NCBI RefSeq assembly: GCF_041583835.1
Contig: NZ_JBFHFC010000001.1
Span: forward strand, 176,392 to 240,391
DNA length: 64,000 nucleotides
Origin: Thiomicrorhabdus sp041583835
GTDB taxonomy: Bacteria; Pseudomonadota; Gammaproteobacteria; Thiomicrospirales; Thiomicrospiraceae
Reading direction: 5' to 3'
Made by a program: the position numbers and the translations under genes. The notes under the pieces are model-generated. The model ran no database searches. It was not told the DNA's origin and was given only the letters and a program-made list of their open reading frames with translations. Numbering within the stretch: position 1 is the first letter of the stretch; every line of letters begins with the position of its first letter. Below are positions 16,498 through 25,464 of this stretch, in pieces.

Positions 16498-18000
16498 ATG
16501 CCCGTCAACAACATACCTTGTACCTATATCATCTTCGGTGCAACCGGAAACCTTTCTTTAACCAAGTTAATGCCCGCATTTTATCACTTGGAAACGGAAG
16601 GACGCCTCGCCGACGACCTTAACATCGTCGCTATCGGTCGCCGCGAGATTACCGACACCGAATGGCAACAAAAAATTCTCGAAGCCGTTGAAAAAACGGC
16701 TCGGGGCGGTATAAGCAAAGCCACTTTCGCTAAATTCGCCCAACGCCTGTCCTATTTTAAAATGGACACCAACAATAAAAGCCGCTACCCGGAACTCAAG
16801 TCATTCATCTCCGAAAAAGGCTGGTCTTCAAACATGGCTTTCTACCTATCCATGAGCCCTTCGGATTTTGGCCCCGTCGTCAAAAACCTCGGTGAAGCAG
16901 ACCTGCTGGATCAATCGGAAGGTTGGAAGCGCGTCGTACTTGAAAAACCGTTCGGATACGATCTTGATTCCGCTAAAGCACTTCAATACCAGCTTAACCA
17001 CTATTTGACTGAAGAACAGACCTATCGCATCGACCATTACCTCGGAAAAGGCATGGTACAAAATATCATGGTCTTCCGCTTCGCCAACTTATTGATGGAA
17101 CCGCTCTGGAACCGTAATTACATCGATCACGTCCAAATAACGCATTCCGAAGACCGTCCGGTAGGTAGCCGAGCAGGCTATTACGATACCAGTGGTGCCA
17201 TGCGCGACATGATACAAAGCCACCTTTTGCAACTTCTTGCACTGGTGGCCATGGAACCGCCGGCCTCAATGGATGCCGAGGCATTACGCGACGAAAAGGT
17301 AAAACTCCTGAATTCGATCCGACCGATCTTGAAAAAGAACGTCAATGCACAGGCCTACCGCGCCCAGTACGGTAAAGGAACCATTCATGGTCAAGCCGTG
17401 AAATCCTACCTGGAAGAAGAGGGCGTTAGTGAAGAGAGCGTTACCGAGACTTATGCCGCGCTAAAATTGTATATCGACAATTGGCGCTGGGAAGGCGTGC
17501 CTTTTTACCTGCAAACCGGTAAAAACATGCCTAAAAGCCAAACCCTGATTTCAATTTGCTTTAAACATCCTCCACAACAATTTTTCAAAGCTTCCCAGGT
17601 CAAGAAAATGAAACCTAACTGGATTATTTTCAACATCCAGCCTGAAGAAAGCATCAAGGTAGAGATGACTGCAAAACAGCCCGGTTTAGAGATCGATACG
17701 CGCCAAGTCAGCCTGGATGCAAGTCTTAGCCACAAAGAAGGTTTCACCGTAGACGCTTATGAGGAATTATTGCTTGATGTCATCAAAGGCGACCGCTCTT
17801 TATTCCTACGCTACGACGAAGTGAAAGCGGCGTGGAGCATTGTCGATCCCGTCATCCAAGCCTGGGCGTCCAATACAAGCTATATCGATACTTATCCGTC
17901 CGGAAGCTGGGGACCGAAAGACGCCAACAAACTGTTCGATCATCCCGAACAGGAATGGCGTCATAATGACGAGCCTGACGAGGACAAGCATGAAGTATGA
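16498..18000 (+). CDS. zwf: Glucose-6-phosphate 1-dehydrogenase
   Basis: 500 residues. Oxidises glucose-6-phosphate to 6-phosphogluconolactone. The nucleotide-binding loop reads IIFGATGNLSLTKLMPAFYH, a GATGNL version of the usual GASGDL; the active site RIDHYLGKGMVQN at about residues 176-188 is intact, as are EKPFGYDL near 143 and WEGVPFYLQTGK near 331. The variant loop is also known from other proteobacterial Zwf proteins and does not indicate loss of function. Overlaps pgl by 11 bases. Confidence 0.95.
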   Translation: MPVNNIPCTYIIFGATGNLSLTKLMPAFYHLETEGRLADDLNIVAIGRREITDTEWQQKILEAVEKTARGGISKATFAKFAQRLSYFKMDTNNKSRYPELKSFISEKGWSSNMAFYLSMSPSDFGPVVKNLGEADLLDQSEGWKRVVLEKPFGYDLDSAKALQYQLNHYLTEEQTYRIDHYLGKGMVQNIMVFRFANLLMEPLWNRNYIDHVQITHSEDRPVGSRAGYYDTSGAMRDMIQSHLLQLLALVAMEPPASMDAEALRDEKVKLLNSIRPILKKNVNAQAYRAQYGKGTIHGQAVKSYLEEEGVSEESVTETYAALKLYIDNWRWEGVPFYLQTGKNMPKSQTLISICFKHPPQQFFKASQVKKMKPNWIIFNIQPEESIKVEMTAKQPGLEIDTRQVSLDASLSHKEGFTVDAYEELLLDVIKGDRSLFLRYDEVKAAWSIVDPVIQAWASNTSYIDTYPSGSWGPKDANKLFDHPEQEWRHNDEPDEDKHEV

Positions 18001-18700
18001 CTCCTTACCTTCCAACTGGCAACTGTTCGACAGCGCGTCTAAAGTCGCGCAGAAAACAGTTGAAGCCGTTTGCGAAGTGGCTAAGGAATCCATAGAACGA
18101 AACGGAGCTTTTCACTTCGTCACGGCCGGCGGTACAACTCCTCTCGAAGTTTATAGTCTATTAGCTAAGCTTGAAAACTCGCCTGATGGAAAGATGATAG
18201 ATTGGTCAAAGTGGCACATCTATATGGGGGACGAACGCTGCCTGCCTGCTAACGACCCTGAACGTAACAGTTTGGCACTGTACGAAACATGGTTAAAACA
18301 CAGTCGAATCCCTCAAAACCAAATTCACTATATGCCCGCCGAACTCGGAGCAAAGAAAGCGGCTCAAGCTTATGAAGAAATCGTTTCAGGCGTCGTATTC
18401 GACGTCGTGATGCTTGGCATGGGTGAGGACGGACACACGGCCAGCCTGTTTCCGGGACACAGTCACGAGGCGGAAGCCTCGCAACTGGTTCAAACAGAAT
18501 TCGACTCGCCAAAACCACCGGCTGAAAGAGTAACCTTGTCAGCTCAATGCTTGGGAAACAGCAGATATCTATTTAAAATCGTAACCGGAGCCGGTAAAAA
18601 AGAGGCTGTCAAACAATGGCTATCGGGAATGGACTTACCTATTGCAACCGTAAGAGGGGAACAAACCACCATTTTCATCAGTGAAGACAGCCTGCCGTAA
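17990..18700 (+). CDS. pgl: 6-phosphogluconolactonase
   Basis: 236 residues from the ATG at 17990, which has GAGG 6 bases upstream and overlaps the zwf stop. Hydrolyses 6-phosphogluconolactone between the Zwf and Gnd steps. DevB/SOL-type signatures: FVTAGGTTPLEVYSLL near residue 40, MGDERCLPANDPERNS near 80 and MLGMGEDGHTASLFPGH near 142. A longer frame reaches back to 17840 inside zwf but is not family-like. With gnd and zwf it completes the oxidative pentose phosphate branch. Confidence 0.94.
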   Translation: MKYDSLPSNWQLFDSASKVAQKTVEAVCEVAKESIERNGAFHFVTAGGTTPLEVYSLLAKLENSPDGKMIDWSKWHIYMGDERCLPANDPERNSLALYETWLKHSRIPQNQIHYMPAELGAKKAAQAYEEIVSGVVFDVVMLGMGEDGHTASLFPGHSHEAEASQLVQTEFDSPKPPAERVTLSAQCLGNSRYLFKIVTGAGKKEAVKQWLSGMDLPIATVRGEQTTIFISEDSLP

Positions 18701-18767
18701 CATACGAACAAACAATCTAAGTTCAACACTACTCTTCACCGTTTAGAAGAAAAATAAGAACAATAGG

Positions 18768-20909
18768 TTAAATCTTTGAAATTGAAGCACTTTCCACGTT
18801 TTGAACTCGTTCAATATGATCCAACACTTCACCCAGTTGCGTCCCGGGATCAACTTCAAGCGTCAACTTCATTGATACCGTACGTTCACTACTGTCGGTA
18901 TGGGTTTCAGAATTAATCAAGTTAATATCCAAATCCGTTAACACCGACATGACGTCGCGCAACAAACCTTTACGGTCAAACGCCATGATAGAGAGCTCGG
19001 CAGTAAAACAACGTCTGTCCGCCTCAACGTAATTCCAGGAAACTTCGATAATACGCTGCAACTCCTCATGAGTCAGGTTCAGCATATTAGGGCAGTCACT
19101 GCGATGCACGGTAATACCACGGCCACGTGTGACATAACCGACGATATCATCGCCTTTTTTAGGCTCGCAGCAGGGGGCCAAATTGGTTTTTAATTGCGTC
19201 GCACCGACTACATATACTTGCTGACCTTCAGGAATCGGCTCAGGTCTTTGAAGTCCTTTAAAACGTAAAGACTTCTGTTCGGGCTTGAGCTTCTCTTGAA
19301 TCGCATTCGCTAATTGACGTTCATTGATCTGCCCCTTACCAATCGCTTCGTATAGATCCTCTTCAGTCTCGTATTTGAAGCGGCGAGCGATTACTTTCGG
19401 CTTAACCGAAGTGGCATGCAAACGTTTTATCTCGCGGTTGAACAGGGTTTCACCCGCTTGAATATTCTGGGTTTTATTCTGTTTGTTAAACCAACCTTTT
19501 ACTTTAGTACGCGCGCTACTGCTATTGAGATAACCCAAGTTAGGGTTCAACCAATTACGACTCGGCGCACCATTTTTAACCGACAGGATTTCAATCTTGT
19601 CGCCGGTTTTCAACACCGTCGTCAATGGTTGAATACGGCCGTTGATTTTGGCACCGCGACATCCGTGCCCAAGCTCCGTGTGAATTGTATAGGCAAAATC
19701 CAACGGGGTGGATCCTTGCCTCAACGTCATGATTTCGTTCTGCGGAGTCAGCACATAGATATGCTGGCTTTGCAGCTCGGTACTAATCTCTTTAAATACC
19801 TCCGGATCATCGGCGTTTTCAAGCAACTGGCGAACATTGGCAATACTGGTTTCCAAGTTCTTATCGATTTTTTTATTGCCTTCCTTATAGCGCCAGTGTG
19901 CCGCCACCCCATATTCGGCATGATGATGCATCTCGAAAGTACGAATCTGGATTTCGACCGTTTTCCCCTCCGGACCTAAAATCACCGTATGGATCGACTG
20001 GTAACCGTTATCTTTAGGGGAGGTGATATAGTCATCAAACTCTTCTTTGATATAACTCCAATGACTATGAATCAACCCCAATACTTCATAACACTGTTTG
20101 ATCGAATCAACGTAAATTCGCACCGCACGCAGATCGAAAAGCTCATCAATCGGCTGCTTCTTACGCTGCATTTTTTTCCAAATACTATAAATGTGTTTAG
20201 GCCGGCCTGTAATCTTGGCTTCGATATTCTGAGATTCCAACAGGGTTCTTAAAACTTCGATAACCGAGTCAATATAGGCTTCGCGACCTAAACGGTTCGA
20301 ATCGAGCTGCTGGGCAATTTCTTTATATTGATCGGGTTCCAGAAAGCGAAAAGAAAGGTCTTCCAATTCCCATTTGAGTTGCGCTATCCCCAAACGGTTA
20401 GCCAAAGGCGCAAAAATCAACTGGGTTTGCTCGGCGATCTGCTTACGGACGCTCGGCTCTTCAAATTTTAAATGACGTAAACGGGCGACACGGTAGGCCA
20501 GCTTCACGATCATAATGCGGATATCGGAGGTCATCGCCAACAACATCTGTCTCAGACGTTCATTCTGAACATCCGAACGATTAGGAGAATCCAGCTCTTT
20601 AAATTGGTTTAAGCAACGAATACCGTCAACCAGCTCGGCAGTAGAACTGCCGAAATGCTTTTTAATATATTCAAGGTCGTAAAAATCCGCTACATTACCA
20701 TCGCTCAAGAGGGTGGCGATCAAAGTATCGGCATCCACCTTCAGCTCGGAAAGAATTTTTGCGACATCGACACTTCTGACAATCGTTTTTTCAGGCAAAT
20801 TTTGCGCTTCAAGAGCAATATTGCAGGCCAGTTGGCATTTTTCCAACTGAGTGCCAGTCAATTCGTTTGCCTTAAAAAGCAGTTTAAATAATTCGGTTGC
20901 CTTAGTCAT
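18768..20909 (-). CDS. relA: GTP pyrophosphokinase RelA
   Basis: 713 residues. Makes (p)ppGpp on starved ribosomes. The N-terminal HD region is degenerate: where SpoT has an HDxxED core, this reads ADTLIATLLSDGNVADF, so no hydrolase is expected. The synthetase carries the RelA-type acidic signature EEFDDYI (EXDD, residues about 292-298) and SPKDNGYQSIHT. TGS domain near 395-455 (TPLDFAYTIHTELGHGCRGAKING), a Cys-rich CCEPKKGDD/ HRSDCPNM region near 580-610, and a C-terminal ACT domain from about 640. Runs opposite to pgl with 67 bases between stops. Confidence 0.95.
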   Translation of the reverse strand: MTKATELFKLLFKANELTGTQLEKCQLACNIALEAQNLPEKTIVRSVDVAKILSELKVDADTLIATLLSDGNVADFYDLEYIKKHFGSSTAELVDGIRCLNQFKELDSPNRSDVQNERLRQMLLAMTSDIRIMIVKLAYRVARLRHLKFEEPSVRKQIAEQTQLIFAPLANRLGIAQLKWELEDLSFRFLEPDQYKEIAQQLDSNRLGREAYIDSVIEVLRTLLESQNIEAKITGRPKHIYSIWKKMQRKKQPIDELFDLRAVRIYVDSIKQCYEVLGLIHSHWSYIKEEFDDYITSPKDNGYQSIHTVILGPEGKTVEIQIRTFEMHHHAEYGVAAHWRYKEGNKKIDKNLETSIANVRQLLENADDPEVFKEISTELQSQHIYVLTPQNEIMTLRQGSTPLDFAYTIHTELGHGCRGAKINGRIQPLTTVLKTGDKIEILSVKNGAPSRNWLNPNLGYLNSSSARTKVKGWFNKQNKTQNIQAGETLFNREIKRLHATSVKPKVIARRFKYETEEDLYEAIGKGQINERQLANAIQEKLKPEQKSLRFKGLQRPEPIPEGQQVYVVGATQLKTNLAPCCEPKKGDDIVGYVTRGRGITVHRSDCPNMLNLTHEELQRIIEVSWNYVEADRRCFTAELSIMAFDRKGLLRDVMSVLTDLDINLINSETHTDSSERTVSMKLTLEVDPGTQLGEVLDHIERVQNVESASISKI

Positions 20910-21222
20910 GTACGGTCAATTTCAGTGTTTAATTCAAAGATGGTTTTATTTTATAGCCTGAGCCAATAGAATCCATATTTTTTACGACAATATAGTGAAT
21001 TAAACCCATTTGGCAGGATTTAGATGCCATTCCATGCATTCTGTACGGACATTTTTATATAAAATTACCGATAGACTCACGATTTTGGCCTGTTAAAAAA
21101 TAGGGAAGAGGTCATTTTAAGCTTAAACGATTATAATAACCGGCATAACGCAAAACATCTGTTTGACCTTCAAATGGAAGTTAAAATGAAAAACCCACCC
21201 AAACACAAGAAGTAACCTCAAA
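20910..21222. other. Divergent relA/dusA intergenic region
   Basis: 313 bases, AT-rich. A perfect TATAAT at 21132-21137 on the plus strand has no convincing -35. A mini-ORF (21186-21215) with a strong ribosome-binding site precedes dusA. Otherwise I see nothing definite. Confidence 0.7.
21186..21215 (+). CDS. Mini-ORF (9 codons) upstream of dusA
   Basis: ATG at 21186 with GGAAG at 21176-21180, ideally spaced, encodes MKNPPKHKK and stops at 21213-21215, 7 bases before the TTG that starts dusA. Either it is a leader peptide that delivers ribosomes to the weak dusA start, or it is the true dusA start separated by a one-base frameshift (sequence error or mutation). Seen directly; role inferred. 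Confidence 0.4.
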   Translation: MKNPPKHKK

Positions 21223-22299
21223 TTGCAAAACACGAACCCTTCAACAACGCCGGCTCTAAACTCTTACACAAGTAGTGCCAAAGGCTTCTCAGTTGCCCCC
21301 ATGCTCGATTGGACAGACAAACACTGTCGTTATTTTCATCGCCAACTAACTCAACAGGCTTGGCTGTATTCAGAAATGGTCACAACCGGAGCTATTATTT
21401 ACGGTGATAATCTGCCGCGTTTTTTAGGGCACAACCCGGAAGAAGCCCCTGTCGTTTTGCAACTGGGAGGGAGTGACGCTAAAGACTTGGCAACGTGCGC
21501 CAGACTAGGGGAAGAGTGGGGTTATTCAGAGATTAACCTGAATGTCGGTTGCCCAAGCGATCGCGTGCAAAACAATATGATCGGTGCCTGCTTGATGGGC
21601 CACCCGCACATCGTGGCAGAAGCGGTTTCTTCAATGAAATCGGCTGTTAAGGAAGTCCCGGTCACGGTCAAATGCCGGATCGGCATCGACGACCAAGAAG
21701 ATTTTGAAAGCCTGCAAAGCTTTATTGCAAGCTTGGTTGAAGCGGATGTCGACGGCGTCATCATTCATGCCCGTAAAGCGTGGCTACAAGGGCTCTCACC
21801 CAAAGAGAACCGCGAAATTCCGCCTTTGCACTACGATTGGGTACATCGGATTAAATCCGAATTTCCGCAACTGGAAGTCGCTATCAACGGCGGCATCAAG
21901 ACCCTTGAAGCTGGATTGCTCCATTTGGATTCATACCAGGAATTTCCAGCCGTAGACGGCGTCATGTTAGGACGGGCGGCTTACGAACAACCTTATATAT
22001 TAAGCGAAGTGGATCGCCTCTATTACGGAAGCAATATAACACCTCCGAGTCGTGCGGACGTTATAGAGAAAATGAAACCCTATATTGAAAAACATCTTAT
22101 GGAGGGGGGCAAGCTTATCCAAGTCACCCGCCATATGTTAGGATTGTTTCATGGACTGCCTGGCGGCCGTTTATGGCGCAGACACCTCTCGGAAAATGCA
22201 TTCATGAAAGAGGCGGGGATTGAGGTTCTGGAACAGGCATACCAATTGGTTACCGCAGAAATTGCTCGCATGGAAGAAAGGCAAAATACCACGCTATGA
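21223..22299 (+). CDS. dusA: tRNA-dihydrouridine synthase A
   Basis: 358 residues from a TTG at 21223; no ATG or GTG lies in this frame before the conserved core. FMN enzyme reducing U20/U20a in tRNA D-loops. Signatures: FSVAPMLDWTDKHCRYFHR near 22-40, QLGGSD, the catalytic cysteine in NLNVGCPSDRVQN near 108, IIHARKAWLQGLSPKENR near 181-198 (DusA-specific), and AINGGIK near 222. The C-terminal helical domain has RHMLGLFHGLPGGRLWRR. It overlaps xseA by 4 bases (ATGA). Confidence 0.94.
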   Translation: MQNTNPSTTPALNSYTSSAKGFSVAPMLDWTDKHCRYFHRQLTQQAWLYSEMVTTGAIIYGDNLPRFLGHNPEEAPVVLQLGGSDAKDLATCARLGEEWGYSEINLNVGCPSDRVQNNMIGACLMGHPHIVAEAVSSMKSAVKEVPVTVKCRIGIDDQEDFESLQSFIASLVEADVDGVIIHARKAWLQGLSPKENREIPPLHYDWVHRIKSEFPQLEVAINGGIKTLEAGLLHLDSYQEFPAVDGVMLGRAAYEQPYILSEVDRLYYGSNITPPSRADVIEKMKPYIEKHLMEGGKLIQVTRHMLGLFHGLPGGRLWRRHLSENAFMKEAGIEVLEQAYQLVTAEIARMEERQNTTL

Positions 22300-23894
22300 C
22301 TTTTTTAGACGTCCCCTTCAAGGAAAAAGACCAAGCTAAATCATTAGGCGCACGCTGGGATAGCGTGAGCCGTAAATGGTATGTGCCCAACGAACTTGCC
22401 GACCAATTGGAATTGTTCGATCGCTGGCTGCCCTTGGAACAACAGGCGGCCATCCAGCCTCAAAATACTCAACAGGGCGACTTATTAAAAGAAGAACAAA
22501 AGGGTGCTCGACTCTCGGTTGTACTGAGAAACGTCCAGTCTGCGTTACGTCTAAGCTTTCCCGGCGCCCTCTGGGTAATTGCCGAAATCGCCAACATCAA
22601 CCGCAATCGCGGACACCTCTATCTGGAACTTTCCGAAACCAACTCTCAAGGACAAACCTTAGCGAGTTGTCGCGCGATGCTCTGGCAATCGCATGTAGAA
22701 CGTTTGTTAGGGCGCTTCCAGCTGGAAACAGGAAGCGAACTGGCCGTGGGACAGAAAGTACTCCTTCTGGCAGAAGTAAACTTTCACGAACAGTACGGTT
22801 TTTCATTAGTCATTCAAGACATCGACCCGAGCTTCACACTAGGCGAGCTTGAAGCCAACCTAAATGAAATTCGTAAGCAATTGATTTCAGAGAAATTATA
22901 CCAACTCAACAAACAACTTACTTTGGCAGACGACTTCTTTAGAGTAGCGGTCATTGCTCCACCGGCCGCGGCCGGTTTAGGCGACTTTAGAGCCGATGCC
23001 GATGCACTGCAACAAGCCGGGCTGTGCGAATTCAAATACTTCTACAGTGCCTTTCAAGGTGATCAGGTGGAAACGGAAATGTTGGCCGCATTTGACGCCA
23101 TTCAATCCCTGCATGCAGCCAACCCGTTCGACGCTTTGGTGATTTTACGCGGCGGCGGTGCCAAGCTTGACTTAAACATGCTTAATCTTTATCCGATCGC
23201 CAGAAAGATCTGTGAATCTAAACTACCGGTATTAACGGGGATTGGGCACGAGCGCGACAATACCATTCTCGACGAAGTGGCACATACTCGTTACGACACG
23301 CCAAGTAAAGTGATTGCAGATATACGTAATCACATCTTCCAGCAAGCGCACAAAGCGAAGCAGAACTGGATACAAATCGAACAGGCCAGTCGTCTCAAAG
23401 TCAGACAACTTGAAAACCAGCTGGAACAGTTTGATCATTTACTGCAAACCAATAGCCAAGCTTGTTTATATTTCTGGAAAGACAAGCTAGAGCCTTTGAA
23501 GTACCAGCTACAAAGACAAGGCCAGCAAAAACTTCAAGTAACCGCACAACGCCTTGAACAATTACATCAGAACATTAACACTGCGGTGATCAAACAGGTC
23601 GACACCGTAAAAGTCACGCTCGAACAGAATCAAGCGGCTGTACTGAATGAAGCCCGACGCAGCGTAGCATACCAACACGACCAAATCATTCAGTGGATTG
23701 CCTTCATCCTCAGTTCCGGACCGAAAACCCAGCTGAACCGAGGGTTTGTCATCGCCAAAACAGATCAAGGAAAACCCGTTAAAACAGCCGAACAGGCCAA
23801 AGAAATAGGGCACCTTAAACTCCAGTTTATAGACGGCGAAGTCTCTGCGGAAGTAAAACCCGATGCCGTCATTGAACCGAATACAAACCAATAA
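22296..23894 (+). CDS. xseA: Exonuclease VII large subunit with N-terminal DUF5710 domain
   Basis: 532 residues. Residues 1-47 are a DUF5710-type module (LDVPFKEKDQAKSLGARWD then KWYVP), a small domain otherwise seen in primases and conjugation-related proteins. The OB-fold (LWVIAEIANINRNRGHLYLEL) covers about 70-180. The nuclease core has VAVIAPPAAAGLGDFRADAD near 218, VILRGGGAKLDLNMLN near 282 and VLTGIGHERDNTILDEVAHTRYDTPSKVI near 310-338, a diverged version of the E. coli motifs but with the GHE-D core present. A long coiled coil (about 350-470) should bind XseB. Followed 48 bases later by xseB. Degrades single-stranded DNA. Confidence 0.92.
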   Translation: MTFLDVPFKEKDQAKSLGARWDSVSRKWYVPNELADQLELFDRWLPLEQQAAIQPQNTQQGDLLKEEQKGARLSVVLRNVQSALRLSFPGALWVIAEIANINRNRGHLYLELSETNSQGQTLASCRAMLWQSHVERLLGRFQLETGSELAVGQKVLLLAEVNFHEQYGFSLVIQDIDPSFTLGELEANLNEIRKQLISEKLYQLNKQLTLADDFFRVAVIAPPAAAGLGDFRADADALQQAGLCEFKYFYSAFQGDQVETEMLAAFDAIQSLHAANPFDALVILRGGGAKLDLNMLNLYPIARKICESKLPVLTGIGHERDNTILDEVAHTRYDTPSKVIADIRNHIFQQAHKAKQNWIQIEQASRLKVRQLENQLEQFDHLLQTNSQACLYFWKDKLEPLKYQLQRQGQQKLQVTAQRLEQLHQNINTAVIKQVDTVKVTLEQNQAAVLNEARRSVAYQHDQIIQWIAFILSSGPKTQLNRGFVIAKTDQGKPVKTAEQAKEIGHLKLQFIDGEVSAEVKPDAVIEPNTNQ

Positions 23895-23942
23895 ACTTAT
23901 CGATTCCATACAGAACAGATTAATAGATAGAGGATTTTTCCT

Positions 23943-24173
23943 ATGAGTCAAACATCAGAAAGTTTCAAGGCCAACTACGCCAAACTCCAAGAAATTGCCC
24001 AGAAACTATCAAACACCCAAGAAGTCGATATTGACGAATTGGTTCCAATGGTAGATGAAGCGACACGTGCTTACCAGCTATGCAAATCTCGTATAGAAGC
24101 AGTGGAAAGCGCGCTAAGCAAGCGTTTAGACAGCGAAACCAACGAAGATTCGAAACCGAGCGAGAATGAATAA
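23943..24173 (+). CDS. xseB: Exonuclease VII small subunit
   Basis: 76 residues. Two-helix hairpin typical of XseB: FKANYAKLQEIAQKLSN, then VDIDELVPMVDEATRAYQLCKSRIEAVE, with an acidic tail. Several copies coat the XseA coiled coil in the enzyme. Gene position right after xseA confirms the call, since the sequence alone is short. Confidence 0.92.
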   Translation: MSQTSESFKANYAKLQEIAQKLSNTQEVDIDELVPMVDEATRAYQLCKSRIEAVESALSKRLDSETNEDSKPSENE

Positions 24174-24176
24174 GTC

Positions 24177-24539
24177 ATGACCCAGCAAGCGACCATTTAT
24201 CACAATCCACGTTGCTCAAAAAGCCGAAACACCTTGGAACTACTGCAAGAACACGATCTTGAGATTCAAGAAGTTCGTTATCTGGACACGCCACCAAGCA
24301 AAGAAGAACTTAAACAACTGTGCGAACTCCTGGCTAAAAAGCCGATAGAAATCACTCGCACTGGAGAAAGTTTATTCAAGGAACTGGGTTTAGACAAAAA
24401 CGACGACCGGAGTGACGACGAATGGCTGGATATCCTGGTAAACAATCCAAAGTTAATTGAACGGCCGATCGTCAAAATTGACAATCAGGCCGTTATCGGC
24501 AGACCGCCGGAAAATGTTTTGAGTATCATCAATTCCTAA
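24177..24539 (+). CDS. ArsC/YfgD-like glutaredoxin-dependent reductase
   Basis: 120 residues, thioredoxin fold. The catalytic cysteine is in YHNPRCSKSRNTL (Cys13), and NPKLIERPIVKIDNQAVIGRPPENV carries the ArsC arginine motif. Length and sequence are closer to E. coli YfgD (119) than to plasmid ArsC (141). No arsR or arsB is nearby, and the gene follows xseB by 3 bases, so a dedicated arsenic operon is unlikely. Arsenate reductase activity is possible but not shown. Confidence 0.85.
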   Translation: MTQQATIYHNPRCSKSRNTLELLQEHDLEIQEVRYLDTPPSKEELKQLCELLAKKPIEITRTGESLFKELGLDKNDDRSDDEWLDILVNNPKLIERPIVKIDNQAVIGRPPENVLSIINS

Positions 24540-24616
24540 AACAATAGCCATCAGGCTATGAAGATCATACCTAGAGAAAATCCATCCAGGAAAATCTCAT
24601 TCAATTTCACGCCAAA

Positions 24617-24652
24617 TATCCGAAACCGAACCGGCTTGTTTAGTTTCGGATA
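24617..24652. repeat. Perfect 10-base inverted repeat
   Basis: TATCCGAAAC (24617-24626) and GTTTCGGATA (24643-24652), 16 bases apart, no T-run after it. Could be an operator or an RNA hairpin. Confidence 0.6.
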
Positions 24653-24926
24653 GATCCTCGTATTAAAAAAAATCATCCGAACCAAAGTACTAAAACACAC
24701 CAAAATAAAAAACTCGTAGCATCTCAGTTTTCACCAAACAGAAGAAGAGGCCGCCAACGCCATTTTAAGCAAATCTCCAATTTAACATAATATATATTAT
24801 ACGAATGTATAAAAATTACATACGCAACAACAAACCCCGCTAAACCGACTCCAGAGCCTGTTTCTTCATTTAGTACCAACCCAACCCAAATTTACAACAT
24901 GATCATTATTAACTTTCAATGGACAT

Positions 24927-24950
24927 AAAAAAACCGGGAAAATCCCGGCT
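24927..24950 (-). terminator. Terminator of the 25018-25464 gene
   Basis: On the minus strand CCGGGA, loop TTTT, TCCCGG followed by seven T. Confidence 0.85.
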
Positions 24951-25017
24951 TATCATTCTCACGCAAAACTTGGGTTATTACATGATTCTATTACTCGCTG
25001 TCGTTTCGACTCTCGAA

Positions 25018-25464
25018 TTAAGAACCGATAATCGGCAACCCGACAAACAAGATCAATTCGATTACACCAACCAGAATTGGGTACCATGCATGCTCGGCTT
25101 TTTCGGTTAATGCTTTCGCACCCATAAAAATACCGGCTAAGGCCAAAAAGTAAGAAACCGGTGCCAGCAAGATCGAAATAAACAACAACGGTGCTAATGC
25201 AACCAAAACCCAACTGGCGGTAATGCTATTACTCGGGTTGTACTTTTTGGTATTACGCATGTCGTCCGGAGTTGAACTTGAAGACTGAAGACGCGCCATC
25301 ACAGCACTGATGTCGGCATCCGTCAACTCATCCTGTACAACTTCGATATCCGTCATACCGATCGTAATTTTTTTATTCGTGTATAACGCCTTTACCAAGT
25401 CATTCCAGGTTGCATCTTCCGCCAACTCATCAACAATCTGATGCGCTTCTTGTTTAATAGACAT
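25018..25464 (-). CDS. Small membrane protein with antitoxin-like N-terminus
   Basis: 148 residues from the ATG at 25464, which has GGGAGGAG 5 bases upstream. The N-terminal about 50 residues (SIKQEAHQIVDELAEDATWN, DLVKALYTNKKITIGMTDIE) strongly resemble the helical N-terminus of RelB/addiction-module antitoxin proteins, where a 'lPEDATWDDLmyelYvrqkIe.GladaeaGr' pattern is common (pattern from memory). No toxin gene is next to it. From about residue 85 two hydrophobic stretches follow (WVLVALAPLLFISILLAPVS and the C-terminal VGVIELILFVGLPIIGS). Function unknown; own terminator, so monocistronic. Confidence 0.75.
   Translation of the reverse strand: MSIKQEAHQIVDELAEDATWNDLVKALYTNKKITIGMTDIEVVQDELTDADISAVMARLQSSSSTPDDMRNTKKYNPSNSITASWVLVALAPLLFISILLAPVSYFLALAGIFMGAKALTEKAEHAWYPILVGVIELILFVGLPIIGS

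Larger units (their letters stand above)
24540..25017. other. Gene-free stretch between the arsC-like gene and 25018
   Basis: 478 AT-rich bases, no credible ORF. It holds a small hairpin ATAGCC/GGCTAT (24544-24559) directly after the arsC-like stop, a perfect 10-base inverted repeat (24617-24652), the palindrome TAATATATATTA (about 24788-24799), and a minus-strand terminator (24927-24950). Confidence 0.75.

Noticed and set aside
19416..19979. 187-codon frame opposite relA
   Set aside because: Antisense shadow of the TGS/synthetase coding region.
24177..24539. An arsenic-resistance operon
   Set aside because: No arsR, arsB or acr3 nearby; sequence is YfgD-like and the gene follows xseB.
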